Source of the DNA: GCA-2686765 sp036012725
Lineage (GTDB): Bacteria; Pseudomonadota; Alphaproteobacteria; Rhodospirillales; 2-02-FULL-58-16
Direction: 5' to 3'
Length of the DNA stretch: 15,222 nt
Assembly: GCA_036012725.1 (NCBI GenBank)
Contig: DASCPW010000126.1
Span: 1 to 15,222, forward strand
The first letter of the stretch is position 1, and every line of letters begins with the position of its first letter. Made by a program: the position numbers and the translations under genes. Shown here one piece after another: positions 5,143-13,445 of the stretch. The notes under the pieces were generated by a model that was given only the letters and a program-made list of their open reading frames with translations, was not told the origin of the DNA and did not search any database.

Positions 5143-6963
5143 TTGGAAATCCGCAATATCGCCATCATCGCCCATGTGGACCATGGCAAGACGACCCTGG
5201 TCGACACGCTCTTGCGCCACAGCGGCCTCTACCGCGAAAACCAGCAGGTCGCCGAAAGGGTCATGGACAGCAACGACCAGGAGAGGGAACGGGGCATCAC
5301 CATTCTTTCAAAATGCGCGTCGGTGGAATGGAAAGGCGTGCGCATCAACATCGTCGATACCCCAGGCCACGCCGATTTCGGTGGCGAGGTGGAACGCATT
5401 CTGGGCATGGTCGACGGCGTGCTGCTACTGGTCGATGCCTCCGAAGGCCCCATGCCGCAGACCAAGTTCGTCACCCAGAAAGCCTTGGCGCTTGGCCTCG
5501 TGCCCATTGTCGTCGTCAACAAGATCGATAGGCCCGACGCCAGGCCCGACGCGGTCCATGACGAGGTCTTCGATCTGTTCGTCATTATCGACGCCAACGA
5601 GGAACAACTGGATTTTCCGATCCTCTTCGCTTCCGCCAAGGAGGGCTGGGCATCCGAGGACTCGGATCTTCGCGGCGACGGCATGGCCTGTCTGTTCGAA
5701 AAGGTCGTGGAACGCGTCCCGGCGCCGGATGTGGAGCCCGACGGTCCCTTCCGCATGCTGGTGACGACGCTTGAAAGCGACCCTTATCTCGGCCGGGTGC
5801 TGACCGGGCGCATTGCCTCGGGTTCGCTCACCGCCAACGCCACCTTGCAAGCCCTCAACCAAGAAGCAGGCTTGATCGAACAGGTGCGCGTCACCAAGGT
5901 GCAATCCTTTCGCGGGCCGGCCCGCGCCGAGGTCAAGGAGGCGTGGGCCGGCGACATCATTTCCGTCGCCGGCTTTCCGACGGCGACCGTCGCCGACACG
6001 CTTTGCGACCTTGGCGTAACCGAGCCGATTCCCGCCCAGCCAGTCGACCCACCGACCCTGGCAATGGTCTTTTCCATCAACGATTCACCGATGGCCGGGC
6101 ACGACGGCGACAAAGTGACGTCACGGGTCATCCGAGCGCGGCTGATGGCCGAAGCCGAAGGCAATGTCGCCATCCGGGTGCGCGAGATCGATGACGGCAA
6201 CGGCTTCGAGGTGGCGGGCCGCGGCGAGTTGCAGTTGGGCGTCCTGATCGAGACCCTGCGCCGCGAAGGGTTCGAGCTGTCCATCAGCCGGCCACGGGTG
6301 CTGACCCGCGAGGACCCGGTGAGCAGGCAGGTGCTGGAGCCATTTGAAGAAGTAATGGTCGATGTGGATGAGGAATTTTCCGGCGCCGTGGTCGAGACGA
6401 TCTCGAAACGCAAGGGCCGGTTGGAGGAAATGCGCCCATCCGGCGGCGGCAAGACGCGACTCTGTTTCGTGGCCCCCTCAAGGGGCCTGATCGGTTATCA
6501 CGGTGAATTCATGACCGAAACGCGGGGCACCGGCGTCATGAACCGTATGTTCCGAGAATACGGCCCCCATGCCGGACCCATTGCCGGGCGCCGCAACGGG
6601 GTGCTGATTTCCAATGCCGGCGGCAATTCCGTCGCCTATGCGCTGATGAATCTGGAAGCGAGGGGCGCGATGTTTATCGATGCCGGCGTCGCCGTTTACG
6701 AAGGCATGATTATCGGCGAAAACAGCCGTCGCAACGACCTCGAGGTCAACCCCATGAAGGCCAAGCAGTTGACCAATATCCGGGCCTCTGGCACCGACGA
6801 GGCGGTTTGCCTGACGCCGTCCCGGCGCATGTCGTTGGAACAGACCATCGCCTATATCCAGGACGACGAACTGGTCGAGGTCACGCCCAGCTTCATTCGC
6901 CTGCGCAAACGCTCACTCTGCCCGCACGAGCGAAAACGCCAGGCCCGCCAGGCCGTTGCCTAA
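5143..6963 (+). CDS. typA: Ribosome-binding GTPase TypA/BipA
   Basis: TypA/BipA is a translational GTPase related to EF-G and LepA that binds the 70S ribosome and supports 50S assembly and growth under stress, notably cold. The product is 606 residues, the standard length. G motifs are complete: G1 AHVDHGKTT (residues 10-18), G2 ERERGITIL (48-55), G3 DTPGH (72-76), G4 NKID (126-129), and a G5 Ser-Ala-Lys at about 165. After the beta-barrel domain come the EF-G-like domain III/V and the BipA-specific C-terminal domain, with RGTGVMNRMF, NAGGNSVAYALMNLEARG and KAKQLTNIRASGTDEAVCLT. The start is TTG at 5143: an in-frame TAA at 5128-5130 leaves no other start, and AAGGA at 5129-5133 is correctly spaced. 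The TTG start may limit initiation. It has its own candidate promoter upstream. Confidence 0.97.
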   Translation: MEIRNIAIIAHVDHGKTTLVDTLLRHSGLYRENQQVAERVMDSNDQERERGITILSKCASVEWKGVRINIVDTPGHADFGGEVERILGMVDGVLLLVDASEGPMPQTKFVTQKALALGLVPIVVVNKIDRPDARPDAVHDEVFDLFVIIDANEEQLDFPILFASAKEGWASEDSDLRGDGMACLFEKVVERVPAPDVEPDGPFRMLVTTLESDPYLGRVLTGRIASGSLTANATLQALNQEAGLIEQVRVTKVQSFRGPARAEVKEAWAGDIISVAGFPTATVADTLCDLGVTEPIPAQPVDPPTLAMVFSINDSPMAGHDGDKVTSRVIRARLMAEAEGNVAIRVREIDDGNGFEVAGRGELQLGVLIETLRREGFELSISRPRVLTREDPVSRQVLEPFEEVMVDVDEEFSGAVVETISKRKGRLEEMRPSGGGKTRLCFVAPSRGLIGYHGEFMTETRGTGVMNRMFREYGPHAGPIAGRRNGVLISNAGGNSVAYALMNLEARGAMFIDAGVAVYEGMIIGENSRRNDLEVNPMKAKQLTNIRASGTDEAVCLTPSRRMSLEQTIAYIQDDELVEVTPSFIRLRKRSLCPHERKRQARQAVA

Positions 6964-6998
6964 ATATCATCATCCTTTTCCCCCGATAGATCAGGAAC

Positions 6999-7775
6999 AT
7001 GCCCATGACTGACATGAACGGCGGCGGCGCCCAGGCGGCGGCGGAACTTTTGATTGAAGCCCGGATTTCAGGCCGGATCGAGAACTTTCCGGAGGATTGC
7101 CGGCCGGGGAGCGTCGAGGCGGTCTATGCCATTCAGGATGCCGTCGCCTCCCGTCTTGGCCCCATCCTCGGCTGGAAGGTGGGGGCGGCGAACGAAACCG
7201 CGACCCCCATTTGCGCGCCCTTATTAGCGGGCACGTTATTCGACTCCCCGGCCACTCTCTATCCACAAGCTTTCACCATGCGCGGGATGGAATCCGAAAT
7301 AGCTTTTCGGTTCGGTGCCGATCTGCCGCCACAGAGCAAGCCTTACGAAAAAGACCAAGTCATGGCCGCCATCGAGACGGCCTTGCCGGCGATCGAAATC
7401 AACGAGAGCCGCTTTCGCGACCCGGACACCGTCGATCCCCTGAGCAAACTGGCCGATAACAACTTGAACGGCGCTTTGGTCCTCGGCCCTCCATGGGCGG
7501 GATGGCCCGGCCTGGTGGTTGCTGAGCAACCGGTGCGGATGACTTTTGACGACGAGATCGTCTTCGACCACCTTGGCGACAACAAGGCCGGTGACGTGAT
7601 CCGCCTCGTCGTTTGGATGGCCAACCACCTGGGCCAACGGGGGCATGGCCTGGCCCGTGGTCAAGTGATTACCACCGGATCGTGGACCGGGCTCCGCCCA
7701 GCCGGCCCGGCACGCCGAATCAGCGCCCGATTCCCCGGTATCGGCGAGGTGAACGTGGCCTTCGGAAAGGCATAG
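6999..7775 (+). CDS. 2-keto-4-pentenoate hydratase family protein (FAH fold)
   Basis: The gene encodes 258 residues of the MhpD-like branch of the fumarylacetoacetate hydrolase superfamily. Family enzymes hydrate 2-hydroxypenta-2,4-dienoate or decarboxylate related dienoates in catechol meta-cleavage pathways, using a divalent metal. Visible landmarks are GWKVGAANETA near residue 55, the acidic metal-binding set in GMESEIAFRFGADLP (the Glu-x-Glu pair) with AIEINESRF downstream, KLADNNLNGALVLG, and the terminal ITTGSWTGLRPA active-site loop. Two in-frame starts exist: ATG at 6999 and ATG at 7005. AGGA at 6993-6996 is too close to the first and well placed for the second, so 7005 may be the true start. 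No ring-cleavage genes are nearby, so the substrate is unknown; the gene lies 35 bases after typA and 13 before the YaiI gene, probably co-transcribed. Confidence 0.85.
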   Translation: MPMTDMNGGGAQAAAELLIEARISGRIENFPEDCRPGSVEAVYAIQDAVASRLGPILGWKVGAANETATPICAPLLAGTLFDSPATLYPQAFTMRGMESEIAFRFGADLPPQSKPYEKDQVMAAIETALPAIEINESRFRDPDTVDPLSKLADNNLNGALVLGPPWAGWPGLVVAEQPVRMTFDDEIVFDHLGDNKAGDVIRLVVWMANHLGQRGHGLARGQVITTGSWTGLRPAGPARRISARFPGIGEVNVAFGKA

Positions 7776-7788
7776 TACGGTCGCCTCC

Positions 7789-8241
7789 ATGGTGGACATT
7801 TACATCGACGCGGACGCCTGCCCGGTCAAGGATGAGACCCTGCGCGTCGCCACCCGTCACGGCCTGAAAGCCTATCTGGTCTGCGATGGCGGCATCCGCC
7901 CCAGCCAAAATCCATTGGTCGAACTGGTCATCGTCGCCGAAGGCGCGGACGCGGCCGATGACTGGATCGCCCAGCATATTCAAAAAGCCGATATCTGCGT
8001 CACCAACGACATCCCGCTGGCGGCGCGATGCCTGCAACGGGGCGCCCTGGCCATCAAGCCGAATGGAGAGCCGTTTACGGAAAACGGCATCGGCATGGCG
8101 CTGGCCAACCGCGAACTGATGCGGGACTTGCGCGAAAGCGGTGAGATCACCGGCGGACCAAAGCCATTCAGCCCGTCCAACCGTTCGGAATTCCTCAACC
8201 GCCTGGAAATCACCGTCCAGGCGGCAAAGCGTAAAAGATAG
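7789..8241 (+). CDS. YaiI/YqxD (UPF0178, DUF188) family protein
   Basis: The gene encodes 150 residues, the usual family length. The start is diagnostic: Met-Val-Asp-Ile-Tyr-Ile-Asp-Ala-Asp-Ala-Cys-Pro-Val, followed by DGGIRPSQNPLVELVIVAEG, then ADDWIAQHI, the acidic CVTNDIPLAARCL, and the Gly-rich FTENGIGMALANRELMRDLR. The spaced Asp residues (IDADACP, GADAADDW, TNDIPLA) resemble a PIN/NYN-like nuclease fold, and nuclease activity has been suggested on this basis, but no biochemical role is established as far as I know. The ATG at 7789 sits 13 bases after the hydratase-family stop; the ribosome binding site is weak, which fits translation following the upstream gene. It is intact with typical codon use. 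Confidence 0.93.
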   Translation: MVDIYIDADACPVKDETLRVATRHGLKAYLVCDGGIRPSQNPLVELVIVAEGADAADDWIAQHIQKADICVTNDIPLAARCLQRGALAIKPNGEPFTENGIGMALANRELMRDLRESGEITGGPKPFSPSNRSEFLNRLEITVQAAKRKR

Positions 8242-8393
8242 CACTTTGGAAAAACGCTTAGGCTGCCTAAGTTCCCTAAAACTTCATCTATCATTTTTCG
8301 GGTTCGAAGCCGGCGTCGCTTAGCTCATCTCCGTATTTCTCCATTATCGGGCGGCATAGACCTAAACCTGTTGTCCGGTACCCCGGAACCGCT
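8242..8393. other. Convergent intergenic stretch with two weak hairpins
   Basis: Two short dyads lie between the ends of the YaiI and mscS genes. CTTAGG-CTG-CCTAAG (8257-8271) would follow the plus-strand operon, and TCCGG-TACC-CCGGA would follow the minus-strand one. Neither is followed by a T tract, so they are not convincing intrinsic terminators, but their position after both stops fits transcription ending. Confidence 0.3.
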
Positions 8394-9722
8394 TCATTTT
8401 GCCCCTTCCGGTCCGGCGATGCCGGTGATCGGCACGGCGCTTTTGATGTGGAGATCACGCTGCGGGAACGGGAATTCGATGCCGTGATCGTGGAACCGGT
8501 CCCAGATTTCCAGCAGAACCTGGCCCTTGACGTTTACGAGGCCGCCCTGCGGATCCTTGACCCAGATCCTAAGCTCCAGATTGACGGCGTTGTCGCCGAA
8601 GCCCAGCAGATGGCAAACGGGCTCTGGATCATCCAGCACGCGTTTGACCGTGCCCGCCGCCTCCGTGGCGAGATCAATCGCCTTTCTGACGTCGCTGCCG
8701 TAGGAAACTCCGATAGGTAGGCGCAGCCGGACCCGCCGGTGGGAATGGGACCAATTCTCTACTTGCCGCGAGATCAACTCTTCGTTGGGGATAAGGTGTT
8801 CGGTGCCGTCGCGGGTGATGACCGAGACGTAGCGCGCGCTCATCGCGTTGATCCAGCCGTAGGTTTCGCCGATGGCTACCACGTCTCCCGGCTTGACGGA
8901 GCGGTCCATAAGCAAGATGACGCCGCTGATCAGGTTGGAGAAAACCTTCTGCAGGCCAAAGCCGATGCCGAGGCCGACGGCGCCCGAGAAAACGGCAAAT
9001 GCGGTCAGGTCTATGCCGACGGATTCGAGCCCGACGATGACGGCGACAGTGAACAGCAGGATACGGAACAGCTTGCCGAACAACACCCCCGCCGCCGGTG
9101 TCACCCCCTGCATGGCGCTCAAGCGCCGTTCCATCAGCCCGGATACAAAACCCGCCAGCCACAACAAGATGGCCAGGGCGATAATCGCCTTGATGACGCT
9201 GAGTAGGGATATCCTGACTTCGCCTAGAACCAGGGCCATTCCGTCGAGTACCGCGGTGGTCGACTCGAGAAGCCCGGTGATGTTAAGCGCGGCGATGGTC
9301 CAGGCCATCAGCGCGATGGTCCTGGACCAGGTGGCGTTGCGGATCAGGGTCGAAGCCAGGCGGATGATGACCCAGGCGGTCAGCAAGCTGACGACGATCT
9401 CGATCAGACGGTTCGGCCAACCGGCATTGTCGGCGGCAAAGACGGAAAACCATTGAAGCATCAGCCACAGAACCGGCAGGCTCAAAGGCGCCAGCGCCTT
9501 GGTGGCGGGCCGGACGAAGCGTTCGTACCAGGGGTAATCCAGGCCCTTTTCCAGCCACCCTTTAAAACGGCTGGCGGCGACCCAGGCGATCACGAAGGCG
9601 ATGACGACAACGGTCAACTGGATGGCGGTGCTGAGGACGAGGATATTGGCCTGAAGCCAGGCGATAATTTCGCTCAGTTTCGCCTCTAGGAAGGCGGGGT
9701 CTATGAACTTTTCCACTGGCAT
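8394..9722 (-). CDS. MscS-family mechanosensitive ion channel
   Basis: The gene encodes about 442 residues of an inner-membrane channel that opens under membrane tension to release solutes on osmotic downshock. At least five hydrophobic segments precede the family-defining pore helix, so it is larger than the 286-residue E. coli MscS and belongs to the mid-size branch. The pore-lining TM3 reads AFAVFSGAVGLGIGFGLQKV with the Gly/Ala packing pattern, then FSNLISGVILLMDRSVKPGD, the start of the beta domain. The segment IPNEELISRQVENWSHS and the C-terminal alpha/beta domain follow. The start is uncertain: GAGG directly abuts ATG 9722, whereas a GTG two codons on (9716) has better spacing. A TTG at 9758 extends the frame without support. 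Third in the minus-strand set after nadB and the HAD gene, 106 bases downstream. Confidence 0.92.
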   Translation of the reverse strand: MPVEKFIDPAFLEAKLSEIIAWLQANILVLSTAIQLTVVVIAFVIAWVAASRFKGWLEKGLDYPWYERFVRPATKALAPLSLPVLWLMLQWFSVFAADNAGWPNRLIEIVVSLLTAWVIIRLASTLIRNATWSRTIALMAWTIAALNITGLLESTTAVLDGMALVLGEVRISLLSVIKAIIALAILLWLAGFVSGLMERRLSAMQGVTPAAGVLFGKLFRILLFTVAVIVGLESVGIDLTAFAVFSGAVGLGIGFGLQKVFSNLISGVILLMDRSVKPGDVVAIGETYGWINAMSARYVSVITRDGTEHLIPNEELISRQVENWSHSHRRVRLRLPIGVSYGSDVRKAIDLATEAAGTVKRVLDDPEPVCHLLGFGDNAVNLELRIWVKDPQGGLVNVKGQVLLEIWDRFHDHGIEFPFPQRDLHIKSAVPITGIAGPEGAK

Positions 9723-9731
9723 CCTCGCTCG

Positions 9732-9780
9732 AAAAAGACACCCGGCCGGCGCCGCCAAGGATAGCTACTGCGCCGCCGGC
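9732..9780 (-). terminator. GC-rich hairpin plus T tract between the HAD gene and mscS
   Basis: Read on the minus strand, an 11-base arm (9780-9770) pairs with 9755-9745 with one mismatch around a 14-base loop, followed after eight bases by five T (9736-9732). This resembles an intrinsic terminator, although the T tract is farther from the stem than usual. It lies 49 bases after the HAD gene stop and ends just before the mscS start, so it could end the nadB transcript or attenuate read-through into mscS. Confidence 0.4.
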
Positions 9781-9828
9781 AACCAAGAGTAGAATTGTCG
9801 CCGTAAGAAAAGCCTCGCAGCCTGGGAT

Positions 9829-10491
9829 CTATCCCTTCAACAACGCCAGCTCGGTCAAGGCATCGGCTATGGCCGGCGCCCCCAATACCTGGAAGCCATC
9901 TTCGGCCAGCGCCAGCGCCGCTTGCCGTTCCCCCTTGTCGGCGCCGTGGCCGGTGATGACATGCATTCCCCCAGCCAGCCCGGCGTTCTTTCCGGCCAGC
10001 AGGTCGCTGGCCCGGTCGCCAACGATCCACGAGGCGGCAAGCTCAATGCCGAGCCTGTCGGCGGCGGCCAGCAACATGCCCGGATTAGGCTTGCGCGCCG
10101 GATGGTCCGGATGGTTGAAAGGGGGTCTGCCATTTTGATGATGCGGACAGGCGAAAACGCCATTGACGAAGGCTCCCGCCGTTGCCAATTCACTGTGAAT
10201 CTTCTTTTCGACGGCGATGAACTCATCCCAGCCGTAAAGCCCATAGGCAATGCCGGCCTGGTTAGTGACAATAGCCACCGGCAAGTCCAAGCGGTTGGCC
10301 TGGGCGATGACTTGGGCGGCGCCGGGGATCAGCCGGACATCCTCGGGCCTCCTCAGGTAATCTGCTTCCTCGACGACGGCGCCGTCACGGTCGAGAAACA
10401 GGCCGGGCCGCTGGTGTGCTCCCTCGGGCCGGCTGATGACCTGGGACCATACCCCGTCGTCGCCGATCGATGCTCCCGCCGACAATTTCAT
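9829..10491 (-). CDS. HAD-IIIA phosphatase, GmhB-like (heptose bisphosphate phosphatase family)
   Basis: The gene encodes 220 residues. GmhB removes the 7-phosphate from D-glycero-manno-heptose 1,7-bisphosphate when ADP-heptose is made for lipopolysaccharide core. Motif I FLDRDGAVVEEADYL has the Asp pair at residues 34 and 36, motif II is VAIVTNQAGIAYGLY, RKPNPGMLLAAADRLGI carries the catalytic Lys and substrate-binding Arg, and motif IV is WIVGDRASDLLAGKNAG. In E. coli GmhB a structural zinc is held by Cys-x-His and Cys-x-Cys; here the first pair survives (ACPHHQNG) but the second is His-Pro-Ala before Arg-Lys-Pro, so one ligand is lost. This variant form may have another substrate. The ATG overlaps the nadB stop (ATGA), implying coupled translation. 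About 25 extra N-terminal residues precede the HAD core. Confidence 0.85.
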   Translation of the reverse strand: MKLSAGASIGDDGVWSQVISRPEGAHQRPGLFLDRDGAVVEEADYLRRPEDVRLIPGAAQVIAQANRLDLPVAIVTNQAGIAYGLYGWDEFIAVEKKIHSELATAGAFVNGVFACPHHQNGRPPFNHPDHPARKPNPGMLLAAADRLGIELAASWIVGDRASDLLAGKNAGLAGGMHVITGHGADKGERQAALALAEDGFQVLGAPAIADALTELALLKG

Positions 10492-12104
10492 GGCTCGCCC
10501 GTAGCCCCAACGGCGGGGTCCAGCACGGTATCGCGGGGCAGCGCGCTATCGTCCAGCCCTGGGTAATCGAGAGTATTGTGAAGGCCGCGGCTTTCCCGGC
10601 GCTCAAGTGCCGAGCGGATGATGAGATGGGCAACCAGGGCCAGGTTCCTGAGCTCCAAAAGGTCATTGGCGATGTGGAAGTTGCCGTAGTATTCGGCAAT
10701 TTCCGAGAGCAGTAGCTCGGCTCGCCGCTCGGCTCGCCGCAAGCGCTTGGTCGTCCGCACGATGCCCACATAGTCCCACATGAAACGGCGCAGTTCGTCC
10801 CAGTTATGGGAAACGACGACTTCCTCATCGGAATTCTCCACCCAGCTTTCGTCCCAAGGCCGCAAGTCCGGCGGACCGGTGATTTCCGGCAGCCGCCGGA
10901 CAATGTCCCGGCCGGCGGCCGCCGACATCACCAGGCATTCCAACAATGAATTGCTGGCGATGCGGTTGGCGCCGTGCAATCCGGTCCAGGCGACCTCGCC
11001 GACGGCGTAAAGTCCATTGATGTCCGTGCGCCCGTCGAGATCTGTGGTGACGCCGCCGCATGTGTAGTGGGCGGCGGGGACCACGGGCAGCGGTTCCTTG
11101 GTCATGTCGAATCCCAATTGCCGGCAACGTTCGTAAATCGTCGGGAAATGGCTCTTGATGAAAGCGGCAGGCTTGTGGCTGATGTCGAGATATACGCAAT
11201 CAATGCCGAGACGTTTCATTTCATAATCGATGGCACGAGCGACAACGTCCCGGGGGGCGAGTTCCCCGCCCTTGTCGAAATCATCCATGAACCGGCTTCC
11301 ATCGGGGCGCAAAAGCTTGCCTCCTTCGCCCCTGACAGCCTCGGTGACGAGGAAGGATTTTGCGTCCGGATGATAGAGACAGGTCGGGTGGAACTGGGTG
11401 AATTCCAGGTTCGTCACCCGGCATCCTGCCCGCCAGGCAAGGGCGATGCCGTCGCCGGTTGAGCCGTCGGGGTTGCTTGTGTAAAGGTAGACCTTGCTGG
11501 CGCCGCCGGTTGCCAGAACGACGGCGCGGGCGCCATAGGCCGTGACTTTTCCCCGCCGCCCGTCGAGGGCATAGACGCCGACGCAACGACTGCTATCCTT
11601 TTGCTTGCCACAGATGAGGTCGACAGCGTTGTGGTGTTCCAGCAAGGTGACGCTGTCCTGGGAGCGGACTTGCTCGATCAATGTCGTCTCGACGGCCTTG
11701 CCGGTGGCGTCGGCGGCATGAACGACGCGGCGGTGGCTGTGCCCGCCTTCGCGGGTCAGGTGGAAGTTTCGGGCGCCGGAGTTGTCGCTCTGACGGCTGA
11801 ACCCGACTCCCATCCCGGCCAGCCGGTGGATCGCCTGGGCGCCATTTTCGACCACGAAACGGACCGTTTCCTCGTCGCAGAGACCGGCTCCCGCGTTCAA
11901 CGTGTCCTCAATATGGGATTCGACGGAATCCGTTTCACTGAGAACAGCGGCGATGCCGCCTTGGGCGTAGTAGGTGTTGCTTTCCTCAAGCGACCCCTTC
12001 GACAGCACCGCGACGGAGGCGTGGGGAGCCACTTCCAGCGTCAAACCAAGACCGGCGGCGCCGCTACCGATGACGATGACATCAAAAATTTGTTTCCGAT
12101 CCAT
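10488..12104 (-). CDS. nadB: L-aspartate oxidase NadB
   Basis: NadB oxidises L-aspartate to iminoaspartate, the first step of de novo NAD synthesis; NadA then condenses this with dihydroxyacetone phosphate. The product is 538 residues, normal length. Landmarks in order are the FAD-binding VIGSGAAGLG (residues 11-20), SNTYYAQGGIAA, the catalytic loop REGGHSHRRVVHAADATG, VVLATGGASKVY, EFTQFHPTCLY, EAVRGEGG, YTCGGVTTDLDG, and GLHGANRIASNSLLECLV, followed by the C-terminal helical domain. The ATG at 12104 places the FAD strand immediately downstream; the frame is open for another kilobase upstream but that is antisense of the amidohydrolase. Its stop overlaps the HAD gene start. nadA and nadC, often neighbours, are not in the window. 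Divergent from the M20 gene with about 150 bases between starts. Confidence 0.96.
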   Translation of the reverse strand: MDRKQIFDVIVIGSGAAGLGLTLEVAPHASVAVLSKGSLEESNTYYAQGGIAAVLSETDSVESHIEDTLNAGAGLCDEETVRFVVENGAQAIHRLAGMGVGFSRQSDNSGARNFHLTREGGHSHRRVVHAADATGKAVETTLIEQVRSQDSVTLLEHHNAVDLICGKQKDSSRCVGVYALDGRRGKVTAYGARAVVLATGGASKVYLYTSNPDGSTGDGIALAWRAGCRVTNLEFTQFHPTCLYHPDAKSFLVTEAVRGEGGKLLRPDGSRFMDDFDKGGELAPRDVVARAIDYEMKRLGIDCVYLDISHKPAAFIKSHFPTIYERCRQLGFDMTKEPLPVVPAAHYTCGGVTTDLDGRTDINGLYAVGEVAWTGLHGANRIASNSLLECLVMSAAAGRDIVRRLPEITGPPDLRPWDESWVENSDEEVVVSHNWDELRRFMWDYVGIVRTTKRLRRAERRAELLLSEIAEYYGNFHIANDLLELRNLALVAHLIIRSALERRESRGLHNTLDYPGLDDSALPRDTVLDPAVGATGEP

Positions 12105-12254
12105 GCGCCCGGTCTTTCCATCACGCCGCGAGAACCTGTTTGGGAAGCTGCCGCCGTCGGCGTCCCGGGTCAACCGGAAACCGTCCCTTGCCGTTAATTT
12201 CCCGCGTTGATCGCAGGCTTGGTATCTGAAAAGATGGCTCCATTGATCCTTGCC
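12105..12254. promoter_or_regulatory. Divergent promoter region of nadB and the amidohydrolase gene
   Basis: This short gap must contain start signals for both directions unless the genes are read from further away. I see no convincing -35/-10 pair and no recognisable NadQ/NadR or riboswitch element. The alternative starts of the amidohydrolase at 12207 (TTG) and 12234 (ATG) fall inside it. Confidence 0.3.
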
Positions 12255-13445
12255 ATGAGCGCTATTTTGCACGTCATCGACCAAATCGCCGAATTCCATG
12301 CCGACATGACCGCCTGGCGGCGGCGCCTGCACGCCCATCCCGAGACCGCTTTCGAGGAACAGCACAGCGCCGATTTCATCGCCGCCAAGCTTGACGGTTT
12401 CGGCATCCAGGTCCACCGCGGACTGGCCACCACCGGCATCGTCGGAACGATCAAAGACGGCAATGGGCCGGCCATCGGCCTGCGCGCCGACATGGACGCC
12501 CTTGGCGTTTCCGAGGCCAATGATTTTGCCCACAAATCCACTCTCGGTGGCAAGATGCACGCCTGTGGCCACGACGGCCACGCCGCCATGCTCTTGGGCG
12601 CCGCCCGTTATCTGGCCGGGAGCCGCCGCTTCAAGGGGACCGTGCATTTCATATTCCAGCCGGCCGAGGAAATCAAAGGCGGCGGCCGGGTAATGGTCGA
12701 GGACGGGCTTTTCGACAAGTTCCCCGTTGACGGTGTCTATGGCATGCACAACTGGCCGGGGCTGCCCGTCGGCCGGTTTGCCTTGCGTACCGGCGCCATG
12801 ACGGCGGCCTGCGACATCTTCGAGATCACCATCACCGGCAAAGGGGCGCATGCCGCCATGCCGCATTTGGGCGCCGATCCCATCCCGGCGGCCTGCGAGA
12901 TGGTCTCGGCTCTCCAGACCATCGTCAGCCGAATCGCCAATCCGGTCGATTCGGCGCTCCTCACGGTAACCCGGTTGCGGGCCGGCGAGACCACCAACAC
13001 GATCCCGGACAGCGCCGTTCTTGGCGGCACCGCGCGCTCGTTCCTTAAGGCGACGCACGACATGATCGAGGCAAGAATGCGCCTGATCGCCAACCATATC
13101 GCCGCCGCCCACGGACTTACCGCCGAGGTCCGTTACGAGCGTCTCTATCCATCAATGGTCAACCATCCGAAGGAAGCCGAGGCCGCCGCCGAAGCCGCCG
13201 CCGCCGTGGTCGGGCCTGGCAACGTCGATACCGACACTCCACCCAGCATGGGCGCCGAGGATTTCGCCTACATGCTGGAGCACGTCCCCGGCTGCTACGT
13301 CCTGATCGGCGCCGGCGAAAACTCGCCGCCCCTACACGCCTCGAAGTACGATTTCAACGACGAGATTTTGGTGATCGGCGCCAGCTACTGGGCAAGGCTA
13401 GTGGAAACGGTGCTGGGCGCGCCGGCCGGCAGCGGCCGAACCTAA
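12255..13445 (+). CDS. M20 family amidohydrolase (hippurate hydrolase-like)
   Basis: The gene encodes about 396 residues of the M20D metallopeptidase group, whose members cleave N-acyl amino acids, hippurate or related amides with two metal ions. Visible residues include WRRRLHAHPETAFEE at the N terminus, metal-binding RADMDAL (78-84), MHACGHDGH (101-109), the catalytic PAEE (136-139), the dimerisation-domain KGAHAAMPHLGADPI with its conserved His, TTNTIPDSAVLGGTARS, and SMGAEDFAYML near the end. The ATG at 12255 gives the family's usual short leader before IAEFHADMTAWRR; ATG 12234 and TTG 12207 are possible longer starts and none has a strong ribosome binding site. It is monocistronic as far as visible. 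Substrate cannot be settled from sequence; auxin-conjugate, N-acetyl amino acid and peptide-like amides are all possible for the group. Confidence 0.92.
   Translation: MSAILHVIDQIAEFHADMTAWRRRLHAHPETAFEEQHSADFIAAKLDGFGIQVHRGLATTGIVGTIKDGNGPAIGLRADMDALGVSEANDFAHKSTLGGKMHACGHDGHAAMLLGAARYLAGSRRFKGTVHFIFQPAEEIKGGGRVMVEDGLFDKFPVDGVYGMHNWPGLPVGRFALRTGAMTAACDIFEITITGKGAHAAMPHLGADPIPAACEMVSALQTIVSRIANPVDSALLTVTRLRAGETTNTIPDSAVLGGTARSFLKATHDMIEARMRLIANHIAAAHGLTAEVRYERLYPSMVNHPKEAEAAAEAAAAVVGPGNVDTDTPPSMGAEDFAYMLEHVPGCYVLIGAGENSPPLHASKYDFNDEILVIGASYWARLVETVLGAPAGSGRT

Noticed and set aside
5111..6481. Several long alternative frames inside typA, including 222 codons on the minus strand
   Set aside because: Typical GC-rich shadow frames opposite a fully conserved gene, with Arg/Ser/Pro-rich composition.
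8257..8271. CTTAGG-CTG-CCTAAG hairpin as an intrinsic terminator
   Set aside because: The stem is short and no T tract follows; kept only as a weak note in the intergenic entry.
8448..9689. Long plus-strand frames (155 and 194 codons) opposite mscS
   Set aside because: Asp/Gln-rich antisense shadows of the channel gene, with no family resemblance.
10488..13112. 874-codon minus-strand frame extending nadB far upstream
   Set aside because: The upstream 336 codons are antisense of the intact amidohydrolase gene; NadB homology begins at 12104 and gives a normal length.
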